Notes: generated from the sequence alone by a model not told the origin. A stretch of 17,915 bases of DNA from Betaproteobacteria bacterium (GCA_947448675.1 CANFOR010000028.1:1-17915); one strand, 5' to 3'; positions 1 through 7,297 are shown, counted from the first letter of the stretch. Numbers and translations: made by a program.

Positions 1-438
1 CAAAAAACCAGCTTCCACTGGAATGGTTTCACCCTGAAATTTGTCGGCCATGCCGCCAAAATAACGGTAGCAACCTGCGGTGCGCGGCACGTCGAGCATG
101 CGTGAGTCGCGCAGCGGGTGGCCAGTGTCTAAAGATTCCAGACGGGCCAAGCTCTCGGCATTGGCTTCCATCAAATCGGCTAACTTCAGCAAAATGCGGC
201 CGCGTTCAGCGGCCGCCATAGCGCGCCACTTGGGCAGAGCACGCTGGGCTGCAGCTACGGCGCGGTCTACGTCTTCATGCCCCGCCATCGCAACCGCAGC
301 AATGGCCGAGTTGTCGTGTGGGTTGAGTGTGGTTTGCGTTTCACTATTGGCAGCGTCTACAAATTTTCCATCGATAAAAAGTTGATGGCGAATTGGTAAA
401 CGCAGACCAACTGCGCTTTCAATTTCAGAAGTACCCAT
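1..438 (-). CDS. hapE: Aldehyde dehydrogenase, likely 4-hydroxymuconic semialdehyde dehydrogenase (5' part, cut by window edge)
   Basis: Only the first 146 residues are in the window; the gene runs off the left edge on the minus strand, and the family is usually about 490 residues. The visible part has the NAD(P)-dependent aldehyde dehydrogenase N-terminus: an LFIDGKFVDA stretch, an NPHDNSAIAAV stretch, the helical segment with ALPKWRAM and ERGRILLKLADLM, and ESLDTGHPLRDSR. The catalytic Cys and Glu lie outside the window. The ATG shares one base with the hapD stop codon (TGATG), and no separate ribosome binding site is evident, so translation is probably coupled. Position directly after the two hydroquinone dioxygenase subunits matches the hap/pnp clusters of Pseudomonas, where this enzyme oxidises 4-hydroxymuconic semialdehyde to maleylacetate. 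The family call is firm; the substrate is inferred from context. Confidence 0.82.
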   Translation of the reverse strand, partial: MGTSEIESAVGLRLPIRHQLFIDGKFVDAANSETQTTLNPHDNSAIAAVAMAGHEDVDRAVAAAQRALPKWRAMAAAERGRILLKLADLMEANAESLARLESLDTGHPLRDSRMLDVPRTAGCYRYFGGMADKFQGETIPVEAGFL

Positions 439-1445
439 CAAAACTGCACCGGAATTTCAGGCGCATCGCCTTTTTGGATCTCATGAACCAGGGTGGGAGA
501 GCCGTTTTCCCATACCAAGAGCATGGATCGTTTAGGGCTGTAGCCTTGGTGGCGGCAATAGGCGGGCATGGCAGCCATGTCACCGGCCTTCATGATGACG
601 CGGGCCATGGGCTTACCGGTGTTTTTGTCGCCGCAGTCCCAATGTATTTCATCGGTCATCTGGAAAAACCACTCCACACGATCATTGCCATGGATGATGG
701 GCAAGATGTGCTCTTCGGTAGTGGGGCACATAAAGCTGTACTTGACCACCGAAGTGAAACTGGGGTTCCAGGTAACTTGCGAACGCGACAAAAATCCGAA
801 CAAGTTAAAGCCATGCACTTCGTTCTCAAAGCCGGGTTCAGGGTGCAACTCGGGTTGGCTTTGGTCTACGTCGGCAAAAGCTCGGTTGATGGGCGCGCTG
901 CGCGCATCGCTGCGCAGCACCAAGTCGTCTTTCAGGCCCACGCAGCGCGTAGCCAGCTCGCGGGCGCGGGTGATTTTGGCGGTGTTGCTACCGTTTTTGC
1001 GTCCGTAAGCACTGCCGGTTTCTTGCGGCGCAGCAAAGGGGTCAAAGCCCGCATTGGTCCAGTCGTCAAGCATTTTCTCGAAGGTCGTGCGGATCTGATC
1101 AGACGGAAAATTTTCTAGCAAATCAATGCCAGCGGCTTTCATGGTTCCGTTGTAAGAACCCGCGAATAAGTCGACCGATTGGTAGTGGTTGACCGTACCC
1201 AGTACGTTGTCAAAATTCACCCAACCGTAAAAGAAACCCCAGGCCACGTCGCGCATCAGGGCGCGCAAAAAGTTGCCCGCGTCCATGGTGTGGCTCATCG
1301 GCCGACCGTCGCGGGTCTTCCAAGTGATATGGGCAAAATACTCGTCGCGCCGAAAGTTGAAACTGCCCAAAGTAAATTCGCGGTAGCCCATGACTTCATG
1401 GGCTTGCGAAGCCAACACTTTATAAATCTCTGCAGGTGCGTTCAT
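438..1445 (-). CDS. hapD: Hydroquinone 1,2-dioxygenase, large subunit
   Basis: This 335-residue protein fits the large subunit of the two-component Fe(II) hydroquinone dioxygenase (HapD/PnpD, about 38 kDa), which opens the ring of hydroquinone with O2 to give 4-hydroxymuconic semialdehyde. The C-terminal cupin-like part carries H252, N254 and E258 in HGNDRVE and H299 in CRH. As I recall the PnpCD structure, iron is held by His256, Asn258, Glu262 and His303, and the spacing here is identical with an offset of four. The start is the ATG at 1445 because AGGAG lies 6 bases upstream; an in-frame TTG at 1463 would place that site inside the gene. It follows the small subunit by 19 bases and overlaps the dehydrogenase start by one base. 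Substituted hydroquinones as substrates cannot be excluded. Confidence 0.85.
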   Translation of the reverse strand: MNAPAEIYKVLASQAHEVMGYREFTLGSFNFRRDEYFAHITWKTRDGRPMSHTMDAGNFLRALMRDVAWGFFYGWVNFDNVLGTVNHYQSVDLFAGSYNGTMKAAGIDLLENFPSDQIRTTFEKMLDDWTNAGFDPFAAPQETGSAYGRKNGSNTAKITRARELATRCVGLKDDLVLRSDARSAPINRAFADVDQSQPELHPEPGFENEVHGFNLFGFLSRSQVTWNPSFTSVVKYSFMCPTTEEHILPIIHGNDRVEWFFQMTDEIHWDCGDKNTGKPMARVIMKAGDMAAMPAYCRHQGYSPKRSMLLVWENGSPTLVHEIQKGDAPEIPVQF

Positions 1446-1464
1446 AGGATTCTCCTGGTGCAAG

Positions 1465-1971
1465 TCAATGGGTTTGGCAAATATCGATCCACTTTTCCAC
1501 CGACAGCTCGCCCTTGCAGCTTTGCAAGACGATCACACCGGGCTTGGCCGAACGAAATTGATAGGCCGTGTTCTTGGGCAGCAGGCCTTGGTGGCCACGA
1601 CCTAGCTTCATCCAACCCATTTTTTTGCCCAGCGGGCTGCCCTGGACCAAGACTGCGCCGTTTTTGTTTTCGTCTTTGACTTTTTGCGCTGCGTCAAGCT
1701 GCACCAAATGCACCTCGACCTCGCCGTCCATGCACAGCGCAAACTCGTCGTGCGCGCAGGTGTACCAAGGCGAGCTGCCTTCGGCACGTAGGGTTTCCAT
1801 CACATAAATTTGATTTTGGCCAAAGACCACCTTTTCATAGGGTTTGGACTTATTGGCGATCTCAAAGCAATTTGAAAAGGCATAGTGTTTTACGTCGTCG
1901 GCAATGGGCTCAACACGACCTTTCTCGTAGCTCGCGAGCGAGCCGAACTTGGTTTGGTAAGTGACGGTCAT
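1465..1971 (-). CDS. hapC: Hydroquinone 1,2-dioxygenase, small subunit
   Basis: This 168-residue protein has the size of HapC/PnpC, the small subunit of hydroquinone dioxygenase. In the known heterotetramers this is a cupin-fold partner without the catalytic iron. Cupin-like stretches are visible, such as YTCAHDEFALCMDGEVEVHL and GRGHQGLLPKNTAYQF. The ATG at 1971 is preceded by AGGAG at 8-base spacing. The gene is first in the run hapC-hapD-hapE, 135 bases after the LysR gene on the same strand. Identification rests on sequence resemblance plus the diagnostic pairing with a large subunit carrying the expected iron ligands, followed by an aldehyde dehydrogenase. Confidence 0.82.
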   Translation of the reverse strand: MTVTYQTKFGSLASYEKGRVEPIADDVKHYAFSNCFEIANKSKPYEKVVFGQNQIYVMETLRAEGSSPWYTCAHDEFALCMDGEVEVHLVQLDAAQKVKDENKNGAVLVQGSPLGKKMGWMKLGRGHQGLLPKNTAYQFRSAKPGVIVLQSCKGELSVEKWIDICQTH

Positions 1972-2017
1972 GGCTTTGTCTCCTGATGCATTGGCACACC
2001 CTCAATTGGCGCGTTTG

Positions 2018-2036
2018 TGCACTGTAGACTGATGCG
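2018..2036 (-). promoter_or_regulatory. Shared upstream motif, copy 1 (before hapC)
   Basis: The plus strand reads TGCACTGTAG, three bases, GATGCG, lying 47-65 bases before the hapC ATG. The same pattern occurs at 3058-3076 before the LysR gene, in the same orientation relative to its gene, with 16 of 19 positions identical. On the transcribed strand it contains TACAGT, which could act as a weak -10 box. No good -35 is found at the right distance, as would fit an activator-dependent promoter. Whether it is a promoter core or an operator is unresolved. Confidence 0.45.
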
Positions 2037-2067
2037 GCTGTGCCCGCTAGGGTGCAACTCAGGAGCG

Positions 2068-2092
2068 GATTGTTTGTTGTTTCAGAACAATC
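2068..2092. promoter_or_regulatory. Inverted repeat, candidate LysR-type operator upstream of hapC
   Basis: A perfect 7-base inverted repeat, GATTGTT and AACAATC, is separated by 11 bases. It is centred about 109 bases before the hapC ATG and lies just after the LysR stop codon. Dyads of this size upstream of the target operon are typical LysR-type regulator sites, with the regulator gene adjacent here. A terminator for the LysR gene is the alternative, but the stem is AT-rich, the loop is long and no T-tract follows on the minus strand. Confidence 0.5.
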
Positions 2093-2106
2093 ACAGGGGT
2101 TAACCC

Positions 2107-3054
2107 TCAAGCCTCGATCAAGCTCTCGGGGATCAAGCCCTTGGCGATGAGTGCCGCATCCCAAGGTGGGATGCGTGAGAATTGGGCAGAAATATGCTCA
2201 ATGAAAAGCTTGAGTTTGAAGGCATTGCGTGAAGTGCCTGCATACACCGCGCACAGCCAAAATGAAGAGAGCTGGTGCTCGGCCAAGACCACGTTCAAGT
2301 CACCGCGCAAGATCGCATCGCCCGCCACCAAGGTCGGCAGGCACACAATGCCCGCATGCTCTAGCGCGTACTCGCGCAGCAGGTGCACGCTGTTGGTGAG
2401 CAGAGCGGCCGAGAGGTAAACGTTCAGGTCGTTGCCCCCGTGGTGAAAGGACCAGCGGTCGCGCGTGGGGTAACCCGAATACAAACCCAGGGTGTGTTGG
2501 TGCAGGTCGCGCGGCTGGCTGGGCGTACCATGAGCGCGCAAATACGCTGGCGTGGCACAAAACACCCGGCGTACCGGGAACAAGGGGCGCGAGATCAGCT
2601 CGGTAGAGGTAGCGGGGAAAATTTGCAAGGCGCAGTCCACGCCCGCCTTCACCGGGTCGACCACCGAGTCGCTGACGATCAGATCCAAATGGATGTCGGG
2701 GTAGCTGGTTTGAAAGGTGCGCAGCAAAGACGCAAAATGCCCCAGCACCAAGCCCGTGAGCGCATGCACCCGCAGCATGCCCGCAGGCTTGCCGCGCACC
2801 TCGCGCATTTGGTCCACGATGTCATTGGCACGGCCCACCAGCTCGGTGCAGTCGCGCAAAAACGCCTGCCCCATTTCGCTCAGCCGCACCACCCGCGTAC
2901 TGCGGTGGAACAGCGGCGCACCCAGGTAATCTTCCAGCTGCTTGACCCGCGTAGTCACCACCGACTTAGACAAGCGCAACTGCCGCGCGGCCTCGGCAAA
3001 GCTCTGCACCTGGGCCACACGCACGAAGGTCTCTATGTTTTGAAGTCGATCCAT
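2107..3054 (-). CDS. LysR-family transcriptional regulator
   Basis: This 315-residue protein has the LysR layout. A winged helix-turn-helix occupies residues 1-60 (MDRLQNIETFVRVAQ, then SFAEAARQLRLSKSVVTTRVKQLE, then LGAPLFHRSTR), followed by a substrate-binding domain from about residue 90. It resembles the CrgA/DsdC-like group common in Burkholderiales. The start at 3054 matches the family N-terminus; the frame stays open to 3165, but the extra 37 residues are not LysR-like. No Shine-Dalgarno sequence precedes 3054, and TACAGT lies 7 bases before the ATG, so a leaderless or short-leader transcript is possible. Being just upstream of hapCDE on the same strand, it is the likely regulator of that operon, with a hydroquinone pathway compound as the probable effector. 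Both points are inferred. Confidence 0.88.
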   Translation of the reverse strand: MDRLQNIETFVRVAQVQSFAEAARQLRLSKSVVTTRVKQLEDYLGAPLFHRSTRVVRLSEMGQAFLRDCTELVGRANDIVDQMREVRGKPAGMLRVHALTGLVLGHFASLLRTFQTSYPDIHLDLIVSDSVVDPVKAGVDCALQIFPATSTELISRPLFPVRRVFCATPAYLRAHGTPSQPRDLHQHTLGLYSGYPTRDRWSFHHGGNDLNVYLSAALLTNSVHLLREYALEHAGIVCLPTLVAGDAILRGDLNVVLAEHQLSSFWLCAVYAGTSRNAFKLKLFIEHISAQFSRIPPWDAALIAKGLIPESLIEA

Positions 3055-3057
3055 GTC

Positions 3058-3076
3058 TGCACTGTAGCAAGATGCG
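3058..3076 (-). promoter_or_regulatory. Shared upstream motif, copy 2 (before LysR gene)
   Basis: Second copy of the pattern TGCACTGTAG, three bases, GATGCG on the plus strand, 4-22 bases before the LysR ATG. The minus-strand TACAGT inside it would put a transcription start at or next to the ATG. Together with the copy at 2018-2036 it suggests a common control element, possibly autoregulation. Confidence 0.4.
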
Positions 3077-3181
3077 CCTGGGTGCTGCGGCCAAACCCTG
3101 GTCGCTCGATCCGTAACCGCGCGCCCAGACCCTCGCTCTGCAGCGACAATACAGCCCTTCCCCATTCGTTTGAGTTTTCCT

Positions 3182-3700
3182 ATGTCCAGTTATGAAGTTC
3201 GGCCCGCCACTGCGCGCGATGCCAAAGCCGTTGCCCTGGTTCACGTTGCTGCTTGGCAAGCGGCTTACCAGGGCATCATGCCCGCAGAAGATTTAGCGGC
3301 CCTTTCGGTGGCCAAGCGCGAAGCGCTGTGGAAGGAAGCGATTGAATACGCTGAGCCGCAGTTGTTGGTGGCCACACAGGGAGGCGCGGTAGTCGGTTTT
3401 GTGGGCTTTGACCGCTCGCGTGACAAAGGCACACCGGCCACCACGGGCGAGATTTGGGCGCTTTACGTAGAGCCCAGCCACTGGGGCCAAGGCGCGGGCC
3501 TGGCCCTATGGGACGCGGCGCTAGAGGCCTGTGTGGAAGAAGGCTTTAACAAGCTCACCCTGTGGGTGCTGCTGCGCAATGAGCGGGCTTTGCGCTTTTA
3601 CGAAGCGGCGGGCTTTAAGCGCGACATGCCGTCCATCAAAACCACGCAAATGGGCAGCGTGCGCTTGGAAGAAATCCGCTGCAAGCGGGCGATTGCCTAG
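3182..3700 (+). CDS. GNAT-family N-acetyltransferase
   Basis: A 172-residue single-domain GNAT protein that would transfer acetyl from acetyl-CoA to an unknown acceptor. The acetyl-CoA pyrophosphate loop is visible in WALYVEPSHWGQGAGLALWD (residues 92-111, with the Q-x-x-G-x-A pattern). The C-terminal motif NERALRFYEAAGF (residues 133-145) follows. The ATG at 3182 is preferred over an in-frame TTG at 3170 because the family usually begins shortly before the first beta strand (YEVRPAT). It is divergent from the LysR gene (127 bases between starts) and convergent with the SDR gene (36 bases between stops). The substrate cannot be told from sequence. Confidence 0.88.
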   Translation: MSSYEVRPATARDAKAVALVHVAAWQAAYQGIMPAEDLAALSVAKREALWKEAIEYAEPQLLVATQGGAVVGFVGFDRSRDKGTPATTGEIWALYVEPSHWGQGAGLALWDAALEACVEEGFNKLTLWVLLRNERALRFYEAAGFKRDMPSIKTTQMGSVRLEEIRCKRAIA

Positions 3701-3726
3701 CACTGGGCTCTTCCAGCACTGGCTGC

Positions 3727-3746
3727 AAAAAGCGGCTTAAGCCCGC
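3727..3746 (-). terminator. Candidate Rho-independent terminator of the SDR gene
   Basis: On the minus strand GCGGGC, loop TTAA, GCCGC form a short GC-rich hairpin with one bulged base, followed directly by TTTTT. The SDR stop codon lies in the loop. The T-run and position at the end of a gene support a terminator, but the stem is short and imperfect. Confidence 0.45.
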
Positions 3747-4669
3747 GCTGCCTGTGCCTTGGCAATTTCGTTGGTGCCCTGGGCGCTGCCGTCTTGCGGC
3801 ACGCTGTCGCCGTCGCGTTGCATCACCTGGGCCAAATGCTCGGCCAAACGCTCGGGCGCTTGGGCGTCGCTGCCAATGTGCATGCCTTGGGTCATGGTGA
3901 TGTAGCTGGCCTCAAAAGTGCCTGCGCCTGCGCCCAAGATGGCGCGGCTGGGTGCGTCTTGGCCCACCAGCACCAGCATGGCGGGCACCACAGATTGCGG
4001 CGTGAGGGCTTGCAACACTTCGGTGGGCATCAGGCCTTCGGTCATGCGGGTGGCGGCGGTGGGTGCCAGGCAATTGACGCGTATGTCGTTCTTGGCACCC
4101 TCGATGGCCAGGGTTTGCATCAGGCCGACCAGTGCCATTTTGGCAGCGCTGTAATTGCTTTGGCCAAAGTTGCCATACAGTCCGCTGGAGGAGGTAGTCA
4201 TCACAATGCGGCCATACTTTTGTGCGTTCATGAGCGGCCACACGGCTTTGCAGCAATGCACTGCGCCCATCAGGTGCACATCGAGCACCAAACGAAAGTC
4301 GGCCAGCTCCATTTTGGCAAAACTTTTGTCGCGCAAAATGCCTGCGTTATTGACCAAAATGTCTACCCTTCCCCAAGCGTTCACCGCCTGCTGCACCATG
4401 GCTTGCACGGCGGCAAAGTCGGTCACCGAAGCGCCGTTGGCCAGGGCCTCGCCGCCTGCGGCTCGGATCTCGTCCACCACGCTTTGGGCTGCAATGGGCG
4501 AACCACCCGAGCCGTCGAGCATGCCGCCCAAGTCGTTCACCAAGACCTTGGCTCCGCGCGCGGCCAGGGCCAGTGCGTGCTGGCGACCCAGGCCACCGCC
4601 TGCGCCGGTGACGATGGCCACACGGCCGCTAAATTCAATCGGGCTAGGGCTGTTGGGGCTGGTGTTCAT
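3737..4669 (-). CDS. Short-chain dehydrogenase/reductase, 3-hydroxyacyl-CoA dehydrogenase-like
   Basis: A 310-residue classical SDR. The NAD(P)-binding motif TGAGGGLG is at 21-28, NNAG at 107-110, the catalytic Ser near 160, and Tyr173 with Lys177 in YSAAK. The VNDLGG and DGSG segment after the first beta-alpha unit, the NNAGILRDKSFAKM stretch and the C-terminal extension resemble the dehydrogenase domain of peroxisomal multifunctional enzyme type 2 (HSD17B4-like). A (3R)-hydroxyacyl-CoA or steroid-type substrate is therefore likely. The ATG at 4669 is chosen because the upstream open frame (to 4822) overlaps the nadK start region and has no SDR character; the ribosome binding site is weak. 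It is divergent from nadK with 86 bases between starts. The exact substrate is uncertain. Confidence 0.87.
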   Translation of the reverse strand: MNTSPNSPSPIEFSGRVAIVTGAGGGLGRQHALALAARGAKVLVNDLGGMLDGSGGSPIAAQSVVDEIRAAGGEALANGASVTDFAAVQAMVQQAVNAWGRVDILVNNAGILRDKSFAKMELADFRLVLDVHLMGAVHCCKAVWPLMNAQKYGRIVMTTSSSGLYGNFGQSNYSAAKMALVGLMQTLAIEGAKNDIRVNCLAPTAATRMTEGLMPTEVLQALTPQSVVPAMLVLVGQDAPSRAILGAGAGTFEASYITMTQGMHIGSDAQAPERLAEHLAQVMQRDGDSVPQDGSAQGTNEIAKAQAARA

Positions 4670-4697
4670 CGCTGGACTACTTTCTGGGTAAATTTTT

Positions 4698-4712
4698 GAA
4701 TGCACTGCATTC
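4698..4712. promoter_or_regulatory. Perfect palindrome in the SDR/nadK divergent promoter region
   Basis: GAATGCA, one base, TGCATTC is a perfect 7-base inverted repeat in the 86-base gap between the SDR and nadK start codons. Its symmetry and position suggest a repressor or activator operator. No regulator gene is adjacent and the site matches no operator I know. Confidence 0.4.
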
Positions 4713-4755
4713 TGCCAGCCTCTGGAGTGCCTCGGCCTTGTGTTGTAATTTGCCC

Positions 4756-5631
4756 ATGCAAAGCTCCTTCCACCATGTCGCGCTGATCGGCAAATACCAC
4801 GCTGCGGGCTCGCGCCAGGCACTGGAAGATGTGGCCGCGTTTTTAAACGCGCAGGGCTGCGACGTGGTGCTCGAAGAAGAAAGCGCCACCAGCACCGGCA
4901 TCACCCAGTACCCGCTGATGAGCGTGGCGCAAATTGGCGCGCATTGCAGCTTGGCCGTGGTGGTGGGCGGCGATGGCACCATGCTGGGCATGGGCCGCCA
5001 ACTGGCGCGCTACGCGGTGCCGCTGATTGGCATCAACCAAGGGCGCCTAGGTTTTATCACCGACATTGCCTTTGAAGGCTTTCAGGCCACGCTCACGCCC
5101 ATGCTGCGTGGCGAGTTTGAAGAAGACCTGCGCAGCCTGATGCACGCCAAGGTCATGCGCGAGGGCCGCTGCGTGTTCGACGCCTTTGCCATGAACGACG
5201 TGGTGGTCAACCGCGGTGCCACGGCGGGCATGGTGGAACTGCGCGTTGAGGTCGATGGCCGCTTTGTGGCCAACCAGCGGGCCGACGGCCTGATCATCGC
5301 CTCGCCCACGGGCTCGACGGCGTATTCGCTGTCAGCCGGAGGGCCGCTTTTGCACCCTAGCATTCCGGGTTGGGTGCTGGTGCCAATTGCCCCGCACACA
5401 TTATCAAACCGGCCGATAGTGCTCGCCGATGCTGCGGAGGTAGCTATCGAATTGGTAGCGGGGCGCGACGCCAGCGCCAACTTTGACATGCAGTCTTTGG
5501 CCTCGCTGATGCTGGGCGACCGGGTGGTGGTGAAGCGCTCTAAACACAGCGTGCGCTTTTTGCACCCACGCGGCTGGAGCTACTTTGACACCCTGCGCAA
5601 AAAACTCCATTGGAACGAAGCAGGAGCATAG
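4756..5631 (+). CDS. nadK: NAD kinase
   Basis: A 291-residue ATP-dependent NAD kinase, which phosphorylates NAD to NADP in the cytosol. The catalytic GGDGT motif is at 71-75, the NxGxLGF motif (NQGRLGF) at 94-100, ND at 147-148, and the glycine-rich SPTGSTAYSLSAGGP at 183-197. The length fits the bacterial enzyme. The ATG at 4756 starts at the usual N-terminus; an in-frame ATG at 4696 lies inside the palindrome region and adds unrelated residues. The stop codon is 4 bases before the recN ATG, and the recN ribosome binding site lies inside the nadK end, so the two are probably co-transcribed. A 17-bp palindromic repeat sits at 5443-5459. Confidence 0.95.
   Translation: MQSSFHHVALIGKYHAAGSRQALEDVAAFLNAQGCDVVLEEESATSTGITQYPLMSVAQIGAHCSLAVVVGGDGTMLGMGRQLARYAVPLIGINQGRLGFITDIAFEGFQATLTPMLRGEFEEDLRSLMHAKVMREGRCVFDAFAMNDVVVNRGATAGMVELRVEVDGRFVANQRADGLIIASPTGSTAYSLSAGGPLLHPSIPGWVLVPIAPHTLSNRPIVLADAAEVAIELVAGRDASANFDMQSLASLMLGDRVVVKRSKHSVRFLHPRGWSYFDTLRKKLHWNEAGA
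5443..5459. repeat. 17-bp palindromic repeat copy (in nadK)
   Basis: GCTAT, seven bases, GTAGC inside nadK. It has the same 17-bp length and the same GCTAY...RTAGC ends as copies in lolB, tatD and the glycosylase gene. It encodes AIELVA. Confidence 0.45.
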
Positions 5632-5635
5632 AACC

Positions 5636-7297
5636 ATGGCACTCAAACGCGTTGCCCTGCGCGACTTCGTCATCGTCAGCCAGCTGGAGCTGGAGCTGCA
5701 AGCGGGCTTTAGCGTGCTCACCGGCGAGACCGGCGCGGGCAAATCGATTTTGGTCGATGCCCTGCAACTGGCCTTGGGCGCGCGCGCCGACGCAGGCGTG
5801 GTGCGCGAGGGCAGCGCCCGCGCCGATATCAGCGCCGAGTTCGACTGCCCCGCCGCCCTGCTGCCATGGCTCGAAGAAGCCGGTTTTGCAGGCAGCGAGG
5901 AGCTGCTCTTGCGCCGCACGGTCGACGCGCAGGGCAAGAGCCGCGCCTGGATCAATGGCAGCGCCGCCACCGTGGCACAGTTGCGCGAAGCCGCAGAGCA
6001 TTTAGTCGACATCCACGGCCAACACGCCTGGGCCATGCTGACGCGGCCTGAGGCCGTGCGCGGCCTGCTCGACGCCTATGCGCAAGTCGACACGCACGAG
6101 ATTCATGCGCTGTGGCAGGCCTGGCGCAGCACGCAAAAAACCTTGGCCGAGGCCCGCGCTTCGCAAGACGCGCTGCAAACCGAGCGCGAACGCATGGCCT
6201 GGCAAATTGGCGAGCTCGACAAACTCGCGCCCGGCAGCGAAGAGTGGGACGCACTCAACACCGAACACAGCCGTTTGGCCAACGCGCAGGCCCTGCTCGA
6301 CGCCGCCCAAACCAGCCTGGCGGCGCTGGAAGACGAGGACGCAGGCGCTGCTGCGCAACTGGCCAAAGCACTGGCGTTGCTACAAACTCAAGAGCACGTA
6401 GAGCCCTATTTTAGGGCCTTAGCAGAGGTTTTATCTAGTAGCTTGGCGCAAGCCGAAGACGCTGCACACTCGCTGCACAGCTACCTGCGCAAGACCGAGC
6501 CTGACCCAGCGCGCTTGGCCGAACTCGACACGCGCATGACCCAATGGCTGAGCCTGGCGCGGCGCTACAAACGCCAGCCTGCCGATTTGTTTGCCCTGCT
6601 CACGCAGTGGAAACAAGAGCTGGGCACGCTCGACGCCGCCAGCGACTTGGCCGCACTGGAAGCACAAGAGGCCAAGGCCCGCGCCGCTTACGACGCGCAA
6701 GCACGCAAGCTGGGCAGCGCCCGCAACAAGGCCGCGCCCCTGCTGGCCAAGGCCATCAGCCAAGCCATGCAGGGCCTGGGCATGCAAGGTGGGCAGTTTC
6801 AAGTGGCGCTACAACCATCTGAGCAGCCCAACGCCTGGGGCTTGGAGTTGGTAGAGTTTTTGGTAGCTGGCCATGCTGGCAGCACGCCAAGGCCCGTGGG
6901 CAAGGTGGCATCGGGCGGAGAGCTCTCGCGCATTGCCCTGGCCATTGCCGTGACCACCAGCCAGCTAGGCACGGCGCAAACCCTGATTTTTGACGAGGTG
7001 GACTCGGGCGTGGGCGGTGCCGTGGCCGAAACCGTGGGCCGCTTGATGAAGCAACTCGGCCGCGACCGCCAAGTGCTGGCCGTGACACACCTGCCCCAAG
7101 TCGCGGCCTGCGCCGACCAGCACCTGGTGGTCTCTAAACACAGCCAAGCCGGGCGTACGCTCAGCCACGTCACGGCGGTGCAAGGCGAACAACGTGTGGC
7201 CGAGGTGGCGCGCATGCTGGGCGGCGAGCGCTTGTCGGGCACCACCCTGGCCCACGCCAAAGAAATGCTGGGCGCAAGCCGTTCGGAGCCCGCATGA
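5636..7297 (+). CDS. recN: DNA repair ATPase RecN
   Basis: A 553-residue SMC-like protein, the same length as E. coli RecN, acting in double-strand break repair. Walker A GETGAGKS is at 30-37. The central part is rich in Ala, Gln, Glu and Leu, as expected for a coiled coil. The ABC signature SGGELS begins at residue 426, and Walker B ends in D453-E454 (TLIFDEVDSGVGG). The ATG at 5636 has AGGAG 9 bases upstream. The stop overlaps the rapZ start by four bases (ATGA). An AT-richer patch at about 6369-6445 encodes residues around 245-270 in the coiled coil and contains a perfect short palindrome at 6403-6417, which suggests an in-frame insertion of repeat-like DNA. No LexA box was recognised. Confidence 0.95.
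   Translation: MALKRVALRDFVIVSQLELELQAGFSVLTGETGAGKSILVDALQLALGARADAGVVREGSARADISAEFDCPAALLPWLEEAGFAGSEELLLRRTVDAQGKSRAWINGSAATVAQLREAAEHLVDIHGQHAWAMLTRPEAVRGLLDAYAQVDTHEIHALWQAWRSTQKTLAEARASQDALQTERERMAWQIGELDKLAPGSEEWDALNTEHSRLANAQALLDAAQTSLAALEDEDAGAAAQLAKALALLQTQEHVEPYFRALAEVLSSSLAQAEDAAHSLHSYLRKTEPDPARLAELDTRMTQWLSLARRYKRQPADLFALLTQWKQELGTLDAASDLAALEAQEAKARAAYDAQARKLGSARNKAAPLLAKAISQAMQGLGMQGGQFQVALQPSEQPNAWGLELVEFLVAGHAGSTPRPVGKVASGGELSRIALAIAVTTSQLGTAQTLIFDEVDSGVGGAVAETVGRLMKQLGRDRQVLAVTHLPQVAACADQHLVVSKHSQAGRTLSHVTAVQGEQRVAEVARMLGGERLSGTTLAHAKEMLGASRSEPA
6403..6417. repeat. Short perfect palindrome in an AT-rich patch of recN
   Basis: GCCCTA, three T bases, TAGGGC: 6-base arms. It lies in a stretch (about 6369-6445) whose TTTTAGGG and TTTTATCTAGTAGC runs contrast with the GC-rich surroundings. 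It is in frame and falls in the coiled-coil region, where extra residues are likely tolerated. Confidence 0.4.

Noticed and set aside
393..1118. Long plus-strand frame of 241 codons opposite hapD
   Set aside because: It is antisense to a gene with intact family motifs and iron ligands; its translation is low-complexity and has no recognisable domain.
3055..3165. N-terminal extension of the LysR protein to 3165
   Set aside because: The extra 37 residues do not resemble LysR N-termini and run through the divergent intergenic region with the GNAT gene.
3794..4699. Plus-strand frame of 301 codons opposite the SDR gene
   Set aside because: It is His/Gly/Gln-rich, typical of a reverse-frame shadow in GC-rich DNA, and the minus strand encodes a complete SDR.
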